DNA of 64,000 bases from Bifidobacterium miconis (GTDB taxonomy: Bacteria; Actinomycetota; Actinomycetes; Actinomycetales; Bifidobacteriaceae), in NCBI RefSeq assembly GCF_019331735.1, contig NZ_JAHBBH010000006.1, positions 1-64,000 of the forward strand. Direction: 5' to 3'. The notes under the pieces were generated by a model. The model made no database searches. It was not told the origin of the DNA and saw only the letters and a program-made list of their open reading frames with translations. Each line of letters opens with the position of its first letter. Position 1 is the first letter of the stretch. Made by a program: the position numbers and the translations under genes. This document shows, in pieces, positions 33,866 through 43,127 of this stretch.

Positions 33866-35034
33866 TTATGCGAGGAGCTCTGCGAGCGCACTTACCGGTA
33901 CGGTTCTGCCGAAGCGGGTATCGTATGCGTCGTCGCCGCCATAGGCGACGACACGTTGCTCTTGCGTAAGCCCTAGGGTTTCCGAGAGTTTATTCATCGT
34001 TGCGAATGCGTGCGAGTCGAAATCGGCGGAGGCCTTGACTTCGATTGCGTACCGTATCCTGCCGCCTTTTTCGACGATGAAGTCGATTTCCTGCTTGGCA
34101 TAGTCGCGCCAGTAATAGAGGTGAGGTCTGCGGCCGAGCGCGTAATATTGCTTGATGATCTCGACTGTGATCGCATTCTCGAACAGGTTGCCGCGATAAG
34201 GACTGGTCATGACTTCATCCGTGGATTCCAGTTCAAGCAAGTTCGCGGCAAGCCCGGTGTCATAGAAGTATAGTTTTGGGCTTTTGACCAATCGTTTGCC
34301 GAAATTGTTGTAATAAGGGTAAATGCGGAAGGCGATGAAGCTGGTTTCCAAGATCGACAGCCATTCTTCAGCGGTTTTCCCGTCAATGCCGCTGTCTCGT
34401 GTGAGACTTTCGTAATTGAGGACTTCTCCGGTGCGTATGGCGCATTGCACAAGGAATCGGCGGAACTGACTCAGCTTGCGTACGCCCGATTCGTCTCGCA
34501 CGTCGCGCTCGACGTAGGTGTCGACATAACTGGGATAAAAGTCGAGCGGGCTGATGGTATTGACGTGCAATCGTGGATATCCGCCACGCCAGATCCATTC
34601 ATCCATGCTGTTCGGACGCAGCCGGCATCGGACAGTTCCGTGTATGACAGCGGCAACAGATACATGACGGCGACCCTGCCGGCCAAAGATTGCGAAATGG
34701 TGTTCATGAGCAAGAAGTTCTGTGAGCTGGTAAGCACGAATTGCCCGTTGTCGCCGCGGTCGTCAACAATGCCTTGCAGCGCGGAGAACAGTTCCGGCAC
34801 TCTTTGCGTTTCGTCGAAGATGACGTGGTTGTTGTATCGGTTAAGAAATGAACGCATGCCATGGGTGGCGAGATCGCGAATTGCCGGATCTTCAAGAGTG
34901 ACATGCTCGAAATCCTTGAATAATTCCTGCGACAGCGTGGTTTTGCCGCTCTGCCGGGCACCAGTCAGAGTAATGATGGGGAACTGGGTGGCAAGGGACT
35001 TCAGTTTCGTTGACATAGTGCGGTTGATCAGCAT
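33866..35034 (-). pseudogene. DUF4143 AAA ATPase, frameshifted
   Basis: Two overlapping frames together give one complete ATPase. The N-part (from ATG 35034) has LTGARQSGKTTLSQELF (Walker A), VIFDETQRVPEL (Walker B) and LTSSQNFLL, then leaves frame after LSDAGCV. The C-part starts in the other frame at about NSMDEWIWRGGYPRL and continues through IDFIVEKGG (nuclease-like core of DUF4143) to the stop at 33866. One base appears missing near 34605-34625. Total size about 389 codons, normal for the family. TAGGAGC precedes the start. Four 22-bp repeats lie immediately upstream. Confidence 0.85.
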
Positions 35035-35046
35035 GGTCGCTTGCTC

Positions 35047-35128
35047 CTATTCCGAGATTTCGGCATGTCTATTCCGGATTTTCAGTACTTCTATTCCGAG
35101 ATTTCGTGGTTCCTATTCCGGATTTTCC
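35047..35128. repeat. Four 22-bp-period repeats at the ATPase pseudogene start
   Basis: CTATTCCGAGATTTCG (35047), CTATTCCGGATTTTC (35069), CTATTCCGAGATTTCG (35091) and CTATTCCGGATTTTCC (35113) stand exactly 22 bp apart and alternate A-B-A-B. The first copy is 12 bases from the start codon of the minus-strand ATPase. Confidence 0.85.
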
Positions 35129-35163
35129 GTTTTATTCGTCAGAGGTGGGGTGGCAGGGCGGCC

Positions 35164-35379
35164 ATGAGGATGAGCGAATTCCATCTCAAGAACGTGAACG
35201 GCGAAGTCGACCGGAATCGTCTGAACACCGTGATGCTCGAGGACGGAGTGATCGACTGGGCCGCACCGCTGCGCGCGCTCGACGTGGACGTGCCGGTGCT
35301 GCTCGAATACCCGATCGCGGACGATGATGCCGTCGCCGGACAGCTCGAACAGGTCAGAACGGTGCTCGACGGCGAATGA
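35164..35379 (+). pseudogene. C-terminal fragment of a TIM-barrel sugar isomerase
   Basis: 71 codons (EFHLKNVNGE, LEDGVIDWAAPLRALDVD, VPVLLEYP, LEQVRTVLDGE) that match the last strands of xylose-isomerase-like TIM-barrel proteins, a different member from the one at 11375. The N-terminal three quarters are missing; the break abuts the 22-bp repeats. It is unlikely to be functional. Confidence 0.55.
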
Positions 35380-35594
35380 GCGCAAGGCAATCGGGAGGAA
35401 GATGGTGCTGTGTGGAGCAGCGATGCGTCTGGTGCTCGGCGGCAACACGTCTCGGACTCATCGACTTATGCTACGGAGACATGCTTATAGTGCGTTGATT
35501 GTATTGATTTTTGCATGAATTATGCATGTGTTGTAGGAATTGTCGTAATTATTTACTACATAATGGCATTGTGTCATATATTTAATATGTATCA
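35380..35594. other. AT-rich gap
   Basis: From about 35470 to 35595 the sequence is strongly AT-rich compared with its surroundings and contains ATGCATGAATTATGCATG-like dyads. It probably holds the promoter of the HTH gene that follows. No gene is seen; the composition suggests a foreign junction. Confidence 0.5.
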
Positions 35595-35918
35595 ATGCAT
35601 GAATTAAAGGATATTTTTACTGCAAAGATTCCGATGAAGTCCGCGGAGGGTCCGGAAACGTCGGCACAGTCGCATGTGACTGAGCCGGCTGACGTGTCAC
35701 GGCAAACGGAGATGATCAACGACTCTACGATGATGGATCCAATAGGGCTGGCAACGTTGCGTCTGATTGATGCTGCCGGCATGGTGACGGTGCCGCAGCT
35801 GGTTGAAGACACTGGTGCTGATTCGCGTACGGTTCGCAAGCGGCTCAATGCCATGGTGGCTGATGGGCGGCTATTGGTCCAAGGCAAGACCAAAAACCGC
35901 CGATACCTGCGTGCATGA
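35595..35918 (+). CDS. Small winged-helix protein
   Basis: 107 residues. The C-terminal half is a winged HTH (ATLRLIDAAGMVTVPQLVED, then SRTVRKRLNAMVADGRLLVQ and a wing KTKNRRYLRA); the first 45 residues are unstructured. It may be a small regulator or the detached DNA-binding end of a larger Schlafen/AlbA-type ATPase. No convincing ribosome binding site (TATCAATGC context). A second frame continues without pause to 36039, so a frameshift in a longer gene is possible. Confidence 0.5.
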   Translation: MHELKDIFTAKIPMKSAEGPETSAQSHVTEPADVSRQTEMINDSTMMDPIGLATLRLIDAAGMVTVPQLVEDTGADSRTVRKRLNAMVADGRLLVQGKTKNRRYLRA

Positions 35919-36039
35919 CCTATCGTGGGACGACACAGTCCGCTGCCCCAGCTACGTGGCGGTCAAGAAGGGGCTTGCGAATTACGGCCCTGCGGGATTC
36001 CAGACCAAGAAGTGGGAGAGCGTGGGCTGGCAGAAGTAG
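35919..36039 (+). pseudogene. Possible frameshifted continuation of the winged-helix gene
   Basis: In the next frame the codons read HDLSWDDTVRCPSYVAVKKG then GPAGFQTKKWESVGWQK before a TAG, which looks like real protein rather than shadow. No start or family is recognised. Confidence 0.25.
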
Positions 36040-36095
36040 CTGGTGGGGGATTGCTAGCGGTAAGTCATGAAGCGGCGGAGTGTCGTGTTTTGCCG

Positions 36096-36478
36096 GTCAC
36101 GCGATGGTATTTGTATGGTGGTTTGTCGTTGCGTGCCCGCGGGTAGGGTCACGCGATGGAAAACGATGCGGTTATGCCGTTGCGTGACCGGGTTCGTGTT
36201 CGCGGGGTGGCGAGGAAGGGCTGATCTTCCATCCCGTGACCGGCAGACAGGCGGAAACGAGGTCATGCGATGGCGAATTGACCGGTTATGCCGTTGCGTG
36301 ACTGGGCGTGTGTTCACGGGATGGCGCGAAGGGCTGATCTTCCATTGCGTGACCGGCAAACCGGCGAGAACGGGGTCACACGGTGGGAGGTTACTGCGGT
36401 TGTGCCATCGTGTGACCGGTCGTGTGCGGGGCGAGTGGTCATGCGATGGCGTAACCTCGTGTTTTTCCGTCCCGTGAC
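36096..36478. repeat. Array of GTCACGCGATGG palindromes, locus 2
   Basis: About seven hairpins. Clear pairs include GTCACACGGTGG (36375) facing CCATCGTGTGAC (36405), where the ACAC/GTGT variant is present on both arms, and GTCATGCGATGG (36438) facing CCGTCCCGTGAC (36467). Loops often contain GGTTATG or GGGCTGATCTT. The remainder of 36040-36865 has no supported gene. Confidence 0.9.
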
Positions 36479-36865
36479 CGATCGGAACCGCTTCGGCCGT
36501 TGATGGCGTGTCATACTTTGCCGAAATGGTGCGAACCGGCGGAGTGTGACGCGGCATGCTGTCATGCTTGGCGAACTTTCCGGGATTCCTGCTGAGCGTG
36601 ACGGGACGCCGCGATGGACGATTTCCTGCCGATAGACCGTTTTGCTTGGAATTCTAGGGTTCTGTGGATTGCCGTGCATGTCACGTTTTGGCATTTGCAT
36701 GGTTTTCTTGCGGTGTGTGACGATCCGGTTGTCACACTTTGTGGAGAAGGCCCTGTTTCGCCGATGTGGGACGGTGCCGGATCCGGACGGCAGCGGATGC
36801 GGGCGGAGTGGTTCGACTTCGGCGAAGGGATTCGACGGTCTTTCGCATGCCGACGAGTGCCTTAC

Positions 36866-37243
36866 CTGTTGCCGAGATTCATGGGGCCCGTATTCGAGGA
36901 CATCAGCCGGCAATGGCTCTGGGGCAAGGGATACGCGCAGCTGCCGTTTCCCATACTCCAATCCGGACGATGGTGGGGAAGCAACCCGCGTACCCGGCAG
37001 CAGGAGGAAATCGACATTGTCGCCGCAGGAGAGGACTCCGCAAGCGCGATATTCTGCGAATGCACATGGCGCAATGAGCCGGTGGGAGAAACCGAATACC
37101 GGACGCTGCAACAGCGAAGCCAGCTCCTGCCGTACCCGGACAAATGGCTCATCCTATTTTCCAAAGCCGGCTTCACCGACAACCTGCGGCAGTTCGCGGA
37201 ACAGGACGATCGGCTGATGCTGGTTGCGTTTGAGGATATGTGA
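36866..37243 (+). pseudogene. C-terminal fragment of a DUF234-type ATPase
   Basis: About 125 codons closely resemble the end of the intact ATPase at 56149-57567: FMGPVFEDISRQWLW, GRWWGSNPRTRQQEEIDIVA (a nuclease-like E-I-D core), then ILFSKAGFTDNL. The P-loop and middle are absent. The frame is open further upstream to 36614 but without similarity. It follows the palindrome array. Confidence 0.75.
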
Positions 37244-37313
37244 TCGGGAATCGATTGATGATGACAGCTGTGATTTTTGCGATTGCTGCGATCGTTGATT
37301 TGACGTAGAACGA

Positions 37314-37349
37314 AATGTGGGGCGCCGTTATCGAGCGACGCCCCACATT
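37314..37349 (-). terminator. Terminator of the pilin operon
   Basis: AATGTGGGGCG pairs with CGCCCCACATT across a 14-base loop, 23 bases after the pilin stop. Confidence 0.75.
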
Positions 37350-37371
37350 CGTCAGACCGTCAGATCATTCA

Positions 37372-38850
37372 TCACATGGTGAGCATGCGCTTGGTCTTGC
37401 GGCTCTTGACCGCAAGCACGCCCGCGCCGCCCGCGAGGATGACCGCTGCCACGATGAACAGGGCGATGCCCGTGCCGCCGGTGGCGGGCAGCTGGCTGGT
37501 GTCGGTGATGTTCTTGTATGTGTAGGGGTTGGCGTCGCTGGTTCCGTTGTTGGTCTTGCCGGTGGAAACGAGTCCGTTATCGTCGGCGTCGGTGAGGAGG
37601 CCGCTCTTGAGCACATCGGTGAGCGTGTGGCTGATCGTCGGGGCGGCGGTACCGTTATTGGGAGCATCATTCTGTTGGACTTCGAGAATGAACCGTCCCG
37701 CATAATCCTCCAGATAACCGCCGGTAGGAAGGCCGGTCTCATAGATCAGATACTTGCCCTTGGACAGGCCATCGAAATCGAACTTGCCGTCCTGGTCGGA
37801 CGACGCGTCCGCAGAACCGTTAGTGCCGAACGAAGAGTCGAAATTATCGGACTGATTCCAAACCTGATCGAAGGAATCCTTGTCGGCGGGGTTCACGCTT
37901 GCGACCTTGTCGGTCTTGACTTTCCTGATCGTGAACGTGGCTCCCTGAAGCGCATTGCCCTGCGCGTCGGTCTTCTTGAAGAAGACCTTGGTCTTGATCT
38001 CGTCGGAGATCGTCTGCTTGATTTCGGTGCTGTCGACTCGCCCCAGCTTGACCGCCGCATCATCGGGGTTCGTGATGCTGAAGTCCGTGGGAATAGGTGT
38101 ACCGATCAGAATGGGCTTGATCTTCCCGTACGTGCGCGTGCCGGTCGAACCATTTGCTCCGGTGGAGGTGATGTTCACGACGCCATTGCCGGTAGTCTCG
38201 TCGATGATCAGGTACAGACCGGGATCAGAGAACGTGAACGTGAGCGTCTTATCGGCCTTGTTTACGGCGATGTCCGCCGTCGTGATTTCGTCCGCCGTGT
38301 TATTGAACTGGGTTTCGAGCTGTGCGGCCAGATCATACTGGTTGGCAGCGGTGATCGTGAGCTTCCCGTCGGCGCTGTTGTTATTGCTTGTTCCCTCGGT
38401 CAGGTTCTGGGTGCCGAGCCATCGCAGCGGGTCGGTGATCCCGTTGGAAACCTGAGCCTGATATTTGGAGCCAAGAGTACTGTTGTCGGCCAGGGTGACG
38501 TTGTTGAACGCGGTCTTGATCTTTTCCGTGTTGTCGGCGACGGTGTTGAGCGTCAGACGATATTCTTTGGCTCCATTGGCTCCGTTGGACTCGCTGGTCT
38601 CATACGAGGCGAGCTTTACGTACTTGAACGAACGCAGATTCGCCTTCAAATCGCTCGCGTTCGCGTCGTAGGTCGTCGTGTAGAACTGCTGCATGTAATC
38701 CGACGCCTTGAGTGTGATGGTTTTGGCCCAGGTCGCCGTATTATTCGGATCGGCAGTGGTGTCGGCTTGCGCGATGCCGCCGATGGCGAGTCCGCCGATC
38801 ATGGTGGCGATGGCCGTGAGGACGGCCAGTGGTTTCCTGCTTCTCATCAT
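37372..38850 (-). CDS. LPXTG-anchored major pilin, SpaA/SpaH type
   Basis: 492 residues, secreted and cell-wall-linked. Signal peptide (cleaved near AQA-DT), an N-terminal fimbrial domain, a Cna-B/SpaA-type domain with the E-box-like YLIYETGLPTGGY, then sorting signal LPATGG, a hydrophobic helix and the basic tail KSRKTKRM. AAGGAAC precedes ATG 38850. It lies 108 bp downstream of the large tip protein on the same strand, the usual order tip then shaft. The class C sortase normally next to them is not in the window. Role: adhesive pilus shaft. Confidence 0.9.
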   Translation of the reverse strand: MMRSRKPLAVLTAIATMIGGLAIGGIAQADTTADPNNTATWAKTITLKASDYMQQFYTTTYDANASDLKANLRSFKYVKLASYETSESNGANGAKEYRLTLNTVADNTEKIKTAFNNVTLADNSTLGSKYQAQVSNGITDPLRWLGTQNLTEGTSNNNSADGKLTITAANQYDLAAQLETQFNNTADEITTADIAVNKADKTLTFTFSDPGLYLIIDETTGNGVVNITSTGANGSTGTRTYGKIKPILIGTPIPTDFSITNPDDAAVKLGRVDSTEIKQTISDEIKTKVFFKKTDAQGNALQGATFTIRKVKTDKVASVNPADKDSFDQVWNQSDNFDSSFGTNGSADASSDQDGKFDFDGLSKGKYLIYETGLPTGGYLEDYAGRFILEVQQNDAPNNGTAAPTISHTLTDVLKSGLLTDADDNGLVSTGKTNNGTSDANPYTYKNITDTSQLPATGGTGIALFIVAAVILAGGAGVLAVKSRKTKRMLTM

Positions 38851-38958
38851 GGTTGTTCCTTAAATTGTTCTTCCTGAAAAATGTGGTTGTGCGAATGAAC
38901 CGGTTTCCGCCGCCCGCTCAATCGGGGCCGCGCGCCTTGGGCCTGAACGTCACGGGGA

Positions 38959-41900
38959 TCACCTGGCTTCCCGGCGGCGCGTCCACCAAGTCGTCGCGAG
39001 CGAACCGGCGAGCAGGGTCATGCCGATGGTCAGCCAGCCGCGCGGCGTCGGACCGCCCGTAGACGGGAGGAAACTGATCGCACGACTGTTGCCGATCCTG
39101 TTGCCGGGCACGTCCGTGCCGTTGGACTGGAGTTTGACGGACTGTTCAGGCTGATCCTTGGTGATCGTGAACTTGTACGTGGCCTTGCGCAGCACGTATC
39201 CGGCCGGAGCCTTGGTTTCAGTCAATTCGTACGTGCCGGGTTCGAGCTTTTCCAGTTTGAACCCGCCGGCGGTGTTGTCCGAATCGGCCCAACGGTTCAG
39301 GGACGCGTCGGTCGGATGCTTGCTGTCGGTTTTGCCTGTGCATCCGTCGTTGTCGGCACCGCAGTCGAGCACGGTCCACGCGGGCTGGTCGGAGCTGATG
39401 GGCGTGCCGTCGACGGTCTTAATACGGACGAGCTTCCATTCCGCACCGCCAATGGCGGTCTGAGAACCGGCGTCGACCTTCGTCCATGACACACTCGTGG
39501 GCGTGTTCGAGATCTCGCCATTCTTCATGTCGGTCTCGGTCCATGTGGCGGTCATCTTGCTGTACTCATTTGCCACCGTGAACGGGTGTTCGGCGGTCAA
39601 AGGCATCCAATACCCGTTCGGCGTCTGGGTTTCGACGAGCTTGTACGAGCCCGCCTTGAGTCCCTTGGCTCCGGTCGCGTCAAGCGTGATCTTGAACAAG
39701 CCGACGATCGGATCCGTATCCTTGCCCGAATAGCTGTCCTCGCCGGTATTGCCGGTATTGTCCGTGATCGACTCGTAGCCGGGGACCGTATTGTCGTTGT
39801 CGTCGGTGATCTTCCACACGGATCCGCCGATCGCAGCGTTGGTGGCCGAGTCGATCTTCTTCCACGTGAGTGCGCCAGTCACCGGCTTGTCGCCGATCGT
39901 ACGACCATCCGAGCCAACCAGCTGATCGCTGCCGGTCCGAATCGACAGTTTGGGCTGTTCGGGCACCGTATTGTCGGTTCCCGCGGCCTTGATCGTGAAC
40001 GTGTACTCGGTCGTGTTCAGCTCGTAGCCCGTCGGCGGGACGGCCTCTTGGAGCGTGTACGTGCCGGGCGCGAGATTGTCGATACTGATCGAACCCATCG
40101 TATTGTCGTTGTCGCGCGTCGTGTCATTGTCCGTGACCGTCACAGACCAGTTGCCGTCGCCGTCATCCTGCCAGCAGTTGGGGGGCAGCGTGCCGGTGGT
40201 GGCCTGACATTGCGCCGGGCGCATGGACGAGGCCATGTACGGGCTCTTCTCCTCACCATCGTCACGGTCATCGAGCTGGGCGTCCGTGGTGGAGACCTTC
40301 CACGAGGACGACGACGTCACCTGATTTCCGGTGTTCGCGTCGGCCTTGTTCCAGCTCATCGAATACGGGCTGTCGAACACGACCACACCATCAGAACCGA
40401 AACCACCACCAGACAGGCGCGAACCATTGCCCGTGATCAGGATCTGCGCAGTATTCTGCGCGTTCTCTTTTTCCGTATCGTTCCCGACGACGGCCTTCAA
40501 CGCGACGCCTCGGTTGCCGAAACCCTTGTCATTCCGCAGGCTGGGGTCGCCGAGATTGTCCTGATAGTAGCCGTCCTTCTGGCAGTCCGCGCTCGTGTTG
40601 TTGCCGCGCTTGCCGTTGGTGTAGTACAGGCACAGGGTCGTCGCATGATCGGCGGGAATCTTGATCTTTGCATTCGACGTGGAGCCTTCTTTGTACCGTT
40701 GTGGATAGTTGAGATCTCCAGCGTTGGTCTTGACGGAGTTGTAACGGTTGCCATCACCCCCGAGCCATGTGTCCTGATAGCCGCTGGCGAATTTGGTAGG
40801 GGAACCATCCTCATACCAGTCGACGGCACGTTCATCACGGCCAGTGAACCAAGTATCCATCAACTGGAACGTGTTCGAGTTGATGTCCTTGTTGTCGCTC
40901 TTGTGGTACGGGTTCATGATCGCCAGATCGTCGCCGGCTGAAGTCAGGTCCTTGTTCTCATTTTCATGGGGAAGGTTGCCGGTGTTTGCGTCGAGCTTAT
41001 TGTCGATCGTGTTGTCGAACAGGGCGATGTTGCCGCCCTTGGACGCGGCGGAGCTGCCCGACGGGCAGAACCACAGACCGCCGCCGAAATGACCCGCCGT
41101 ATTCAACCATGCGACCGCGCGGCCTACGTACGTGGTCGTATGCTCCTCCGTGTAGATCGCGCCGCCCAGATAACCCGACGCGTTGTTTGTATACTCGCCG
41201 CCGGTGATGTACGCGGTCGACTCGTTCATCAGGAACACCGCGCCGCCGGCGCCTCCCGCTGTGATCGTCGTGGCCGGACCGGTCAGCATCGTCGTGATGT
41301 TCTTGTCATAAGAGCCTGCCGGCTTGTCGATCGCAGCCCAGTTGCCCTCGAACAACGGCTTGGTCGCCTGCACGTCTGCACTGTTGCGGATCCACATCTT
41401 GCCCTGCGCCCAGACGGCACCGCCGCCGGAACCGAAATCACGGGCCTTCGCGTAGTTCCCCTTGAACGTGACGCTGCCCTGAATCGTCAGACTGCCGTTG
41501 ATCGAGTAGATCGCGCCGCCGCCAGCTTGGCCGCCATGGGGGCCACCATAGCAATTATCATGTTTATTGTCGTTGACTGCGACAGAGCATGTGCCCGGAT
41601 CCTGACCGTTGCCCGTGAACAGGCCACCGGTCACCACGGTGGTCGTGCCAGTCGCATAGATCGCTCCGCCGCCACTGTAGTCCGCGTTGGCCGTCGCCCG
41701 GTTCCGGTCGAACGTACCATCCTCAATCTTCAGCGTGCCGCCCTGCATGGCGATCGCACCGCCCTTGGGAGCGTGATTGCCCTTCGAACCGACGTTCGTC
41801 GTATCGGAGTTGAACGTACCGTCTTTGATCGTCGTGGAGCCGTTCATCGTACTGATGGCACCACCCACGCCAACCGCCGTGTTGTCCGTGAACGTACCAC

Positions 41901-42675
41901 CAGATACAGTCAAAGAGCCATCGGTGATTCGGATTGCGCCACCGCCGTTCGTGTCGCCGCCGGCCGTCGAGATGTTGGCCTTATACAGGCCGGACAGCAC
42001 GTTAAGCGTGCCCCTGGTGTAGATCACGCCGCCCGTCGCACCCGTGTTGCCCTCGAACCGGGGCATGTCCTTGCCGTCTTCGACGCCGAACGTGACCGTG
42101 GACCCGGCGGACGCTTTAAATACGCCTCCGCTGTCGGTCGTCGTGTTGCCGGTGAACTTGCCGCCGGTCACGGTCAATGCGCCATCGACCGCGGCCAACG
42201 TGCCGCCGGCCGTGGCATTCAGATACTCGTACGTGCCGCCCGCGATCGTCAACGCTCCGCCCTGGGCGACATGCAGCACGCTCGTATTACGGGCCACGCT
42301 CGCGCCGTTTGCGTCCTTGCCCGTCAAACCGCCGTTCGTCCCGGCCTTCAATATGACGGTCTTCCCGTCGTCGACCTGTAAGGTCGCGCCGTCGCCGTCA
42401 CTGGTCGGTACGGCGATCATTCCCGTCAGGGTGACGGCACCACCAGCCTCGACGCACGCCTTCAACGCATCCCACTCAGTCACGTTCGCGCAATCGTATC
42501 CGGGCGCGACGGCGGTCTGGGTTTGCACTTCGGGCATCTGGTCAGCCTGCACCGTCGGCGTGGCCGTCTCCTCGGGCATCGGATCCGCGACCGCGGTCGC
42601 GGGCATGGCGAGGATCATGCCGCCAGCCAACAGGGCCGCGACCAGTTTGCCGCAACGTCGCGTGAATCGTGTCAT
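38959..42675 (-). CDS. LPXTG-anchored pilus tip adhesin with beta-helix and SpaA-like domains
   Basis: About 1238 residues. Signal peptide VAALLAGGMILAMPATAVA; residues about 60-560 form a right-handed beta-helix of repeated GG-x-hydrophobic turns (GGTF, GGAI, GGKF words); then an unrelated region (560-800); then about three SpaA/Cna-B-like domains (PGTYTLQEAVPPTGYEL, GSYKLVETQTPNGYW, GTYELTETKAPAGYV); sorting signal LPSTGG, hydrophobic helix and RRREAR tail. I chose ATG 42675 because the signal peptide starts there and AAAAGGCGAG precedes it; ATGs at 42747 and 42726 are in frame. Likely host or mucus adhesin. Confidence 0.88.
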   Translation of the reverse strand: MTRFTRRCGKLVAALLAGGMILAMPATAVADPMPEETATPTVQADQMPEVQTQTAVAPGYDCANVTEWDALKACVEAGGAVTLTGMIAVPTSDGDGATLQVDDGKTVILKAGTNGGLTGKDANGASVARNTSVLHVAQGGALTIAGGTYEYLNATAGGTLAAVDGALTVTGGKFTGNTTTDSGGVFKASAGSTVTFGVEDGKDMPRFEGNTGATGGVIYTRGTLNVLSGLYKANISTAGGDTNGGGAIRITDGSLTVSGGTFTDNTAVGVGGAISTMNGSTTIKDGTFNSDTTNVGSKGNHAPKGGAIAMQGGTLKIEDGTFDRNRATANADYSGGGAIYATGTTTVVTGGLFTGNGQDPGTCSVAVNDNKHDNCYGGPHGGQAGGGAIYSINGSLTIQGSVTFKGNYAKARDFGSGGGAVWAQGKMWIRNSADVQATKPLFEGNWAAIDKPAGSYDKNITTMLTGPATTITAGGAGGAVFLMNESTAYITGGEYTNNASGYLGGAIYTEEHTTTYVGRAVAWLNTAGHFGGGLWFCPSGSSAASKGGNIALFDNTIDNKLDANTGNLPHENENKDLTSAGDDLAIMNPYHKSDNKDINSNTFQLMDTWFTGRDERAVDWYEDGSPTKFASGYQDTWLGGDGNRYNSVKTNAGDLNYPQRYKEGSTSNAKIKIPADHATTLCLYYTNGKRGNNTSADCQKDGYYQDNLGDPSLRNDKGFGNRGVALKAVVGNDTEKENAQNTAQILITGNGSRLSGGGFGSDGVVVFDSPYSMSWNKADANTGNQVTSSSSWKVSTTDAQLDDRDDGEEKSPYMASSMRPAQCQATTGTLPPNCWQDDGDGNWSVTVTDNDTTRDNDNTMGSISIDNLAPGTYTLQEAVPPTGYELNTTEYTFTIKAAGTDNTVPEQPKLSIRTGSDQLVGSDGRTIGDKPVTGALTWKKIDSATNAAIGGSVWKITDDNDNTVPGYESITDNTGNTGEDSYSGKDTDPIVGLFKITLDATGAKGLKAGSYKLVETQTPNGYWMPLTAEHPFTVANEYSKMTATWTETDMKNGEISNTPTSVSWTKVDAGSQTAIGGAEWKLVRIKTVDGTPISSDQPAWTVLDCGADNDGCTGKTDSKHPTDASLNRWADSDNTAGGFKLEKLEPGTYELTETKAPAGYVLRKATYKFTITKDQPEQSVKLQSNGTDVPGNRIGNSRAISFLPSTGGPTPRGWLTIGMTLLAGSLATTWWTRRREAR

Positions 42676-42750
42676 ATCCAAGCTCGCCTTTTCCACATCT
42701 GGCTCGTTTGTTGTCGAAAATCTCATCTCAGTACCCATAAGATACACCGA

Positions 42751-42769
42751 ACCCCCGAATATAGGGGGT
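42751..42769. promoter_or_regulatory. Hairpin in the leader of the tip adhesin
   Basis: ACCCCC faces GGGGGT across seven bases just upstream of the upstream-most possible start. It may modulate translation or mark an operator. Confidence 0.4.
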
Positions 42770-42928
42770 ATATTGCCCTATTTTGGTCCGGTGTAAAGCG
42801 CTTTCGCGTTGGGTTTTTGTACTGTAGATTCACGTCGTTCGGAAGATTCTCTGACTGCTTGCTTGTCATTGTGCGGTTATGCAGGTGGGGCTCTGTGAAT
42901 GAAATAATCGAGAAAGATAGGGGACGAT

Positions 42929-42935
42929 GGGGGGG
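42929..42935. promoter_or_regulatory. Poly-G tract upstream of the pilin operon
   Basis: Seven consecutive G (C on the coding strand) lie about 250 bp ahead of the adhesin. Homopolymeric G tracts control bifidobacterial pilus expression by slippage in other loci; at seven bases this one is short, so phase variation is only a possibility. Confidence 0.35.
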
Positions 42936-42978
42936 TGTGTCCATGGGCGTCGGCCAACAAGATCTGGCGGAGGCGTTG

Positions 42979-43073
42979 TTATGAAGTTTTATGATTCTTT
43001 ATGATTCTTGTAGATTTGCTGCGGCTTTGTAGAATTTTTATGAATGCTTATGAACTTTTATGAACTGTTATGA
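42979..43073. repeat. TTATGA words phased every 10 bp
   Basis: TTATGA occurs at 42979, 42989 and 42999, then at 43038, 43048, 43058 and 43068, each step exactly 10 bp. All copies face one side of the helix just ahead of ribokinase, in an AT-rich island. It may be intrinsically curved promoter DNA or a cooperative binding site. Confidence 0.85.
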
Positions 43074-43127
43074 AGATGGTTGTGCGGCATAGCCATCTTT
43101 GGGAAGTGGCACACGAAAGGAACGGTC

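Noticed and set aside
42523..42984. Plus-strand gene containing the G7 tract
   Set aside because: It overlaps the adhesin gene and its leader, and the translation has no recognisable features.
37244..43127. Sortase gene in the pilin cluster
   Set aside because: I looked on both strands for a TLxTC motif next to the pilins and found none in the window.
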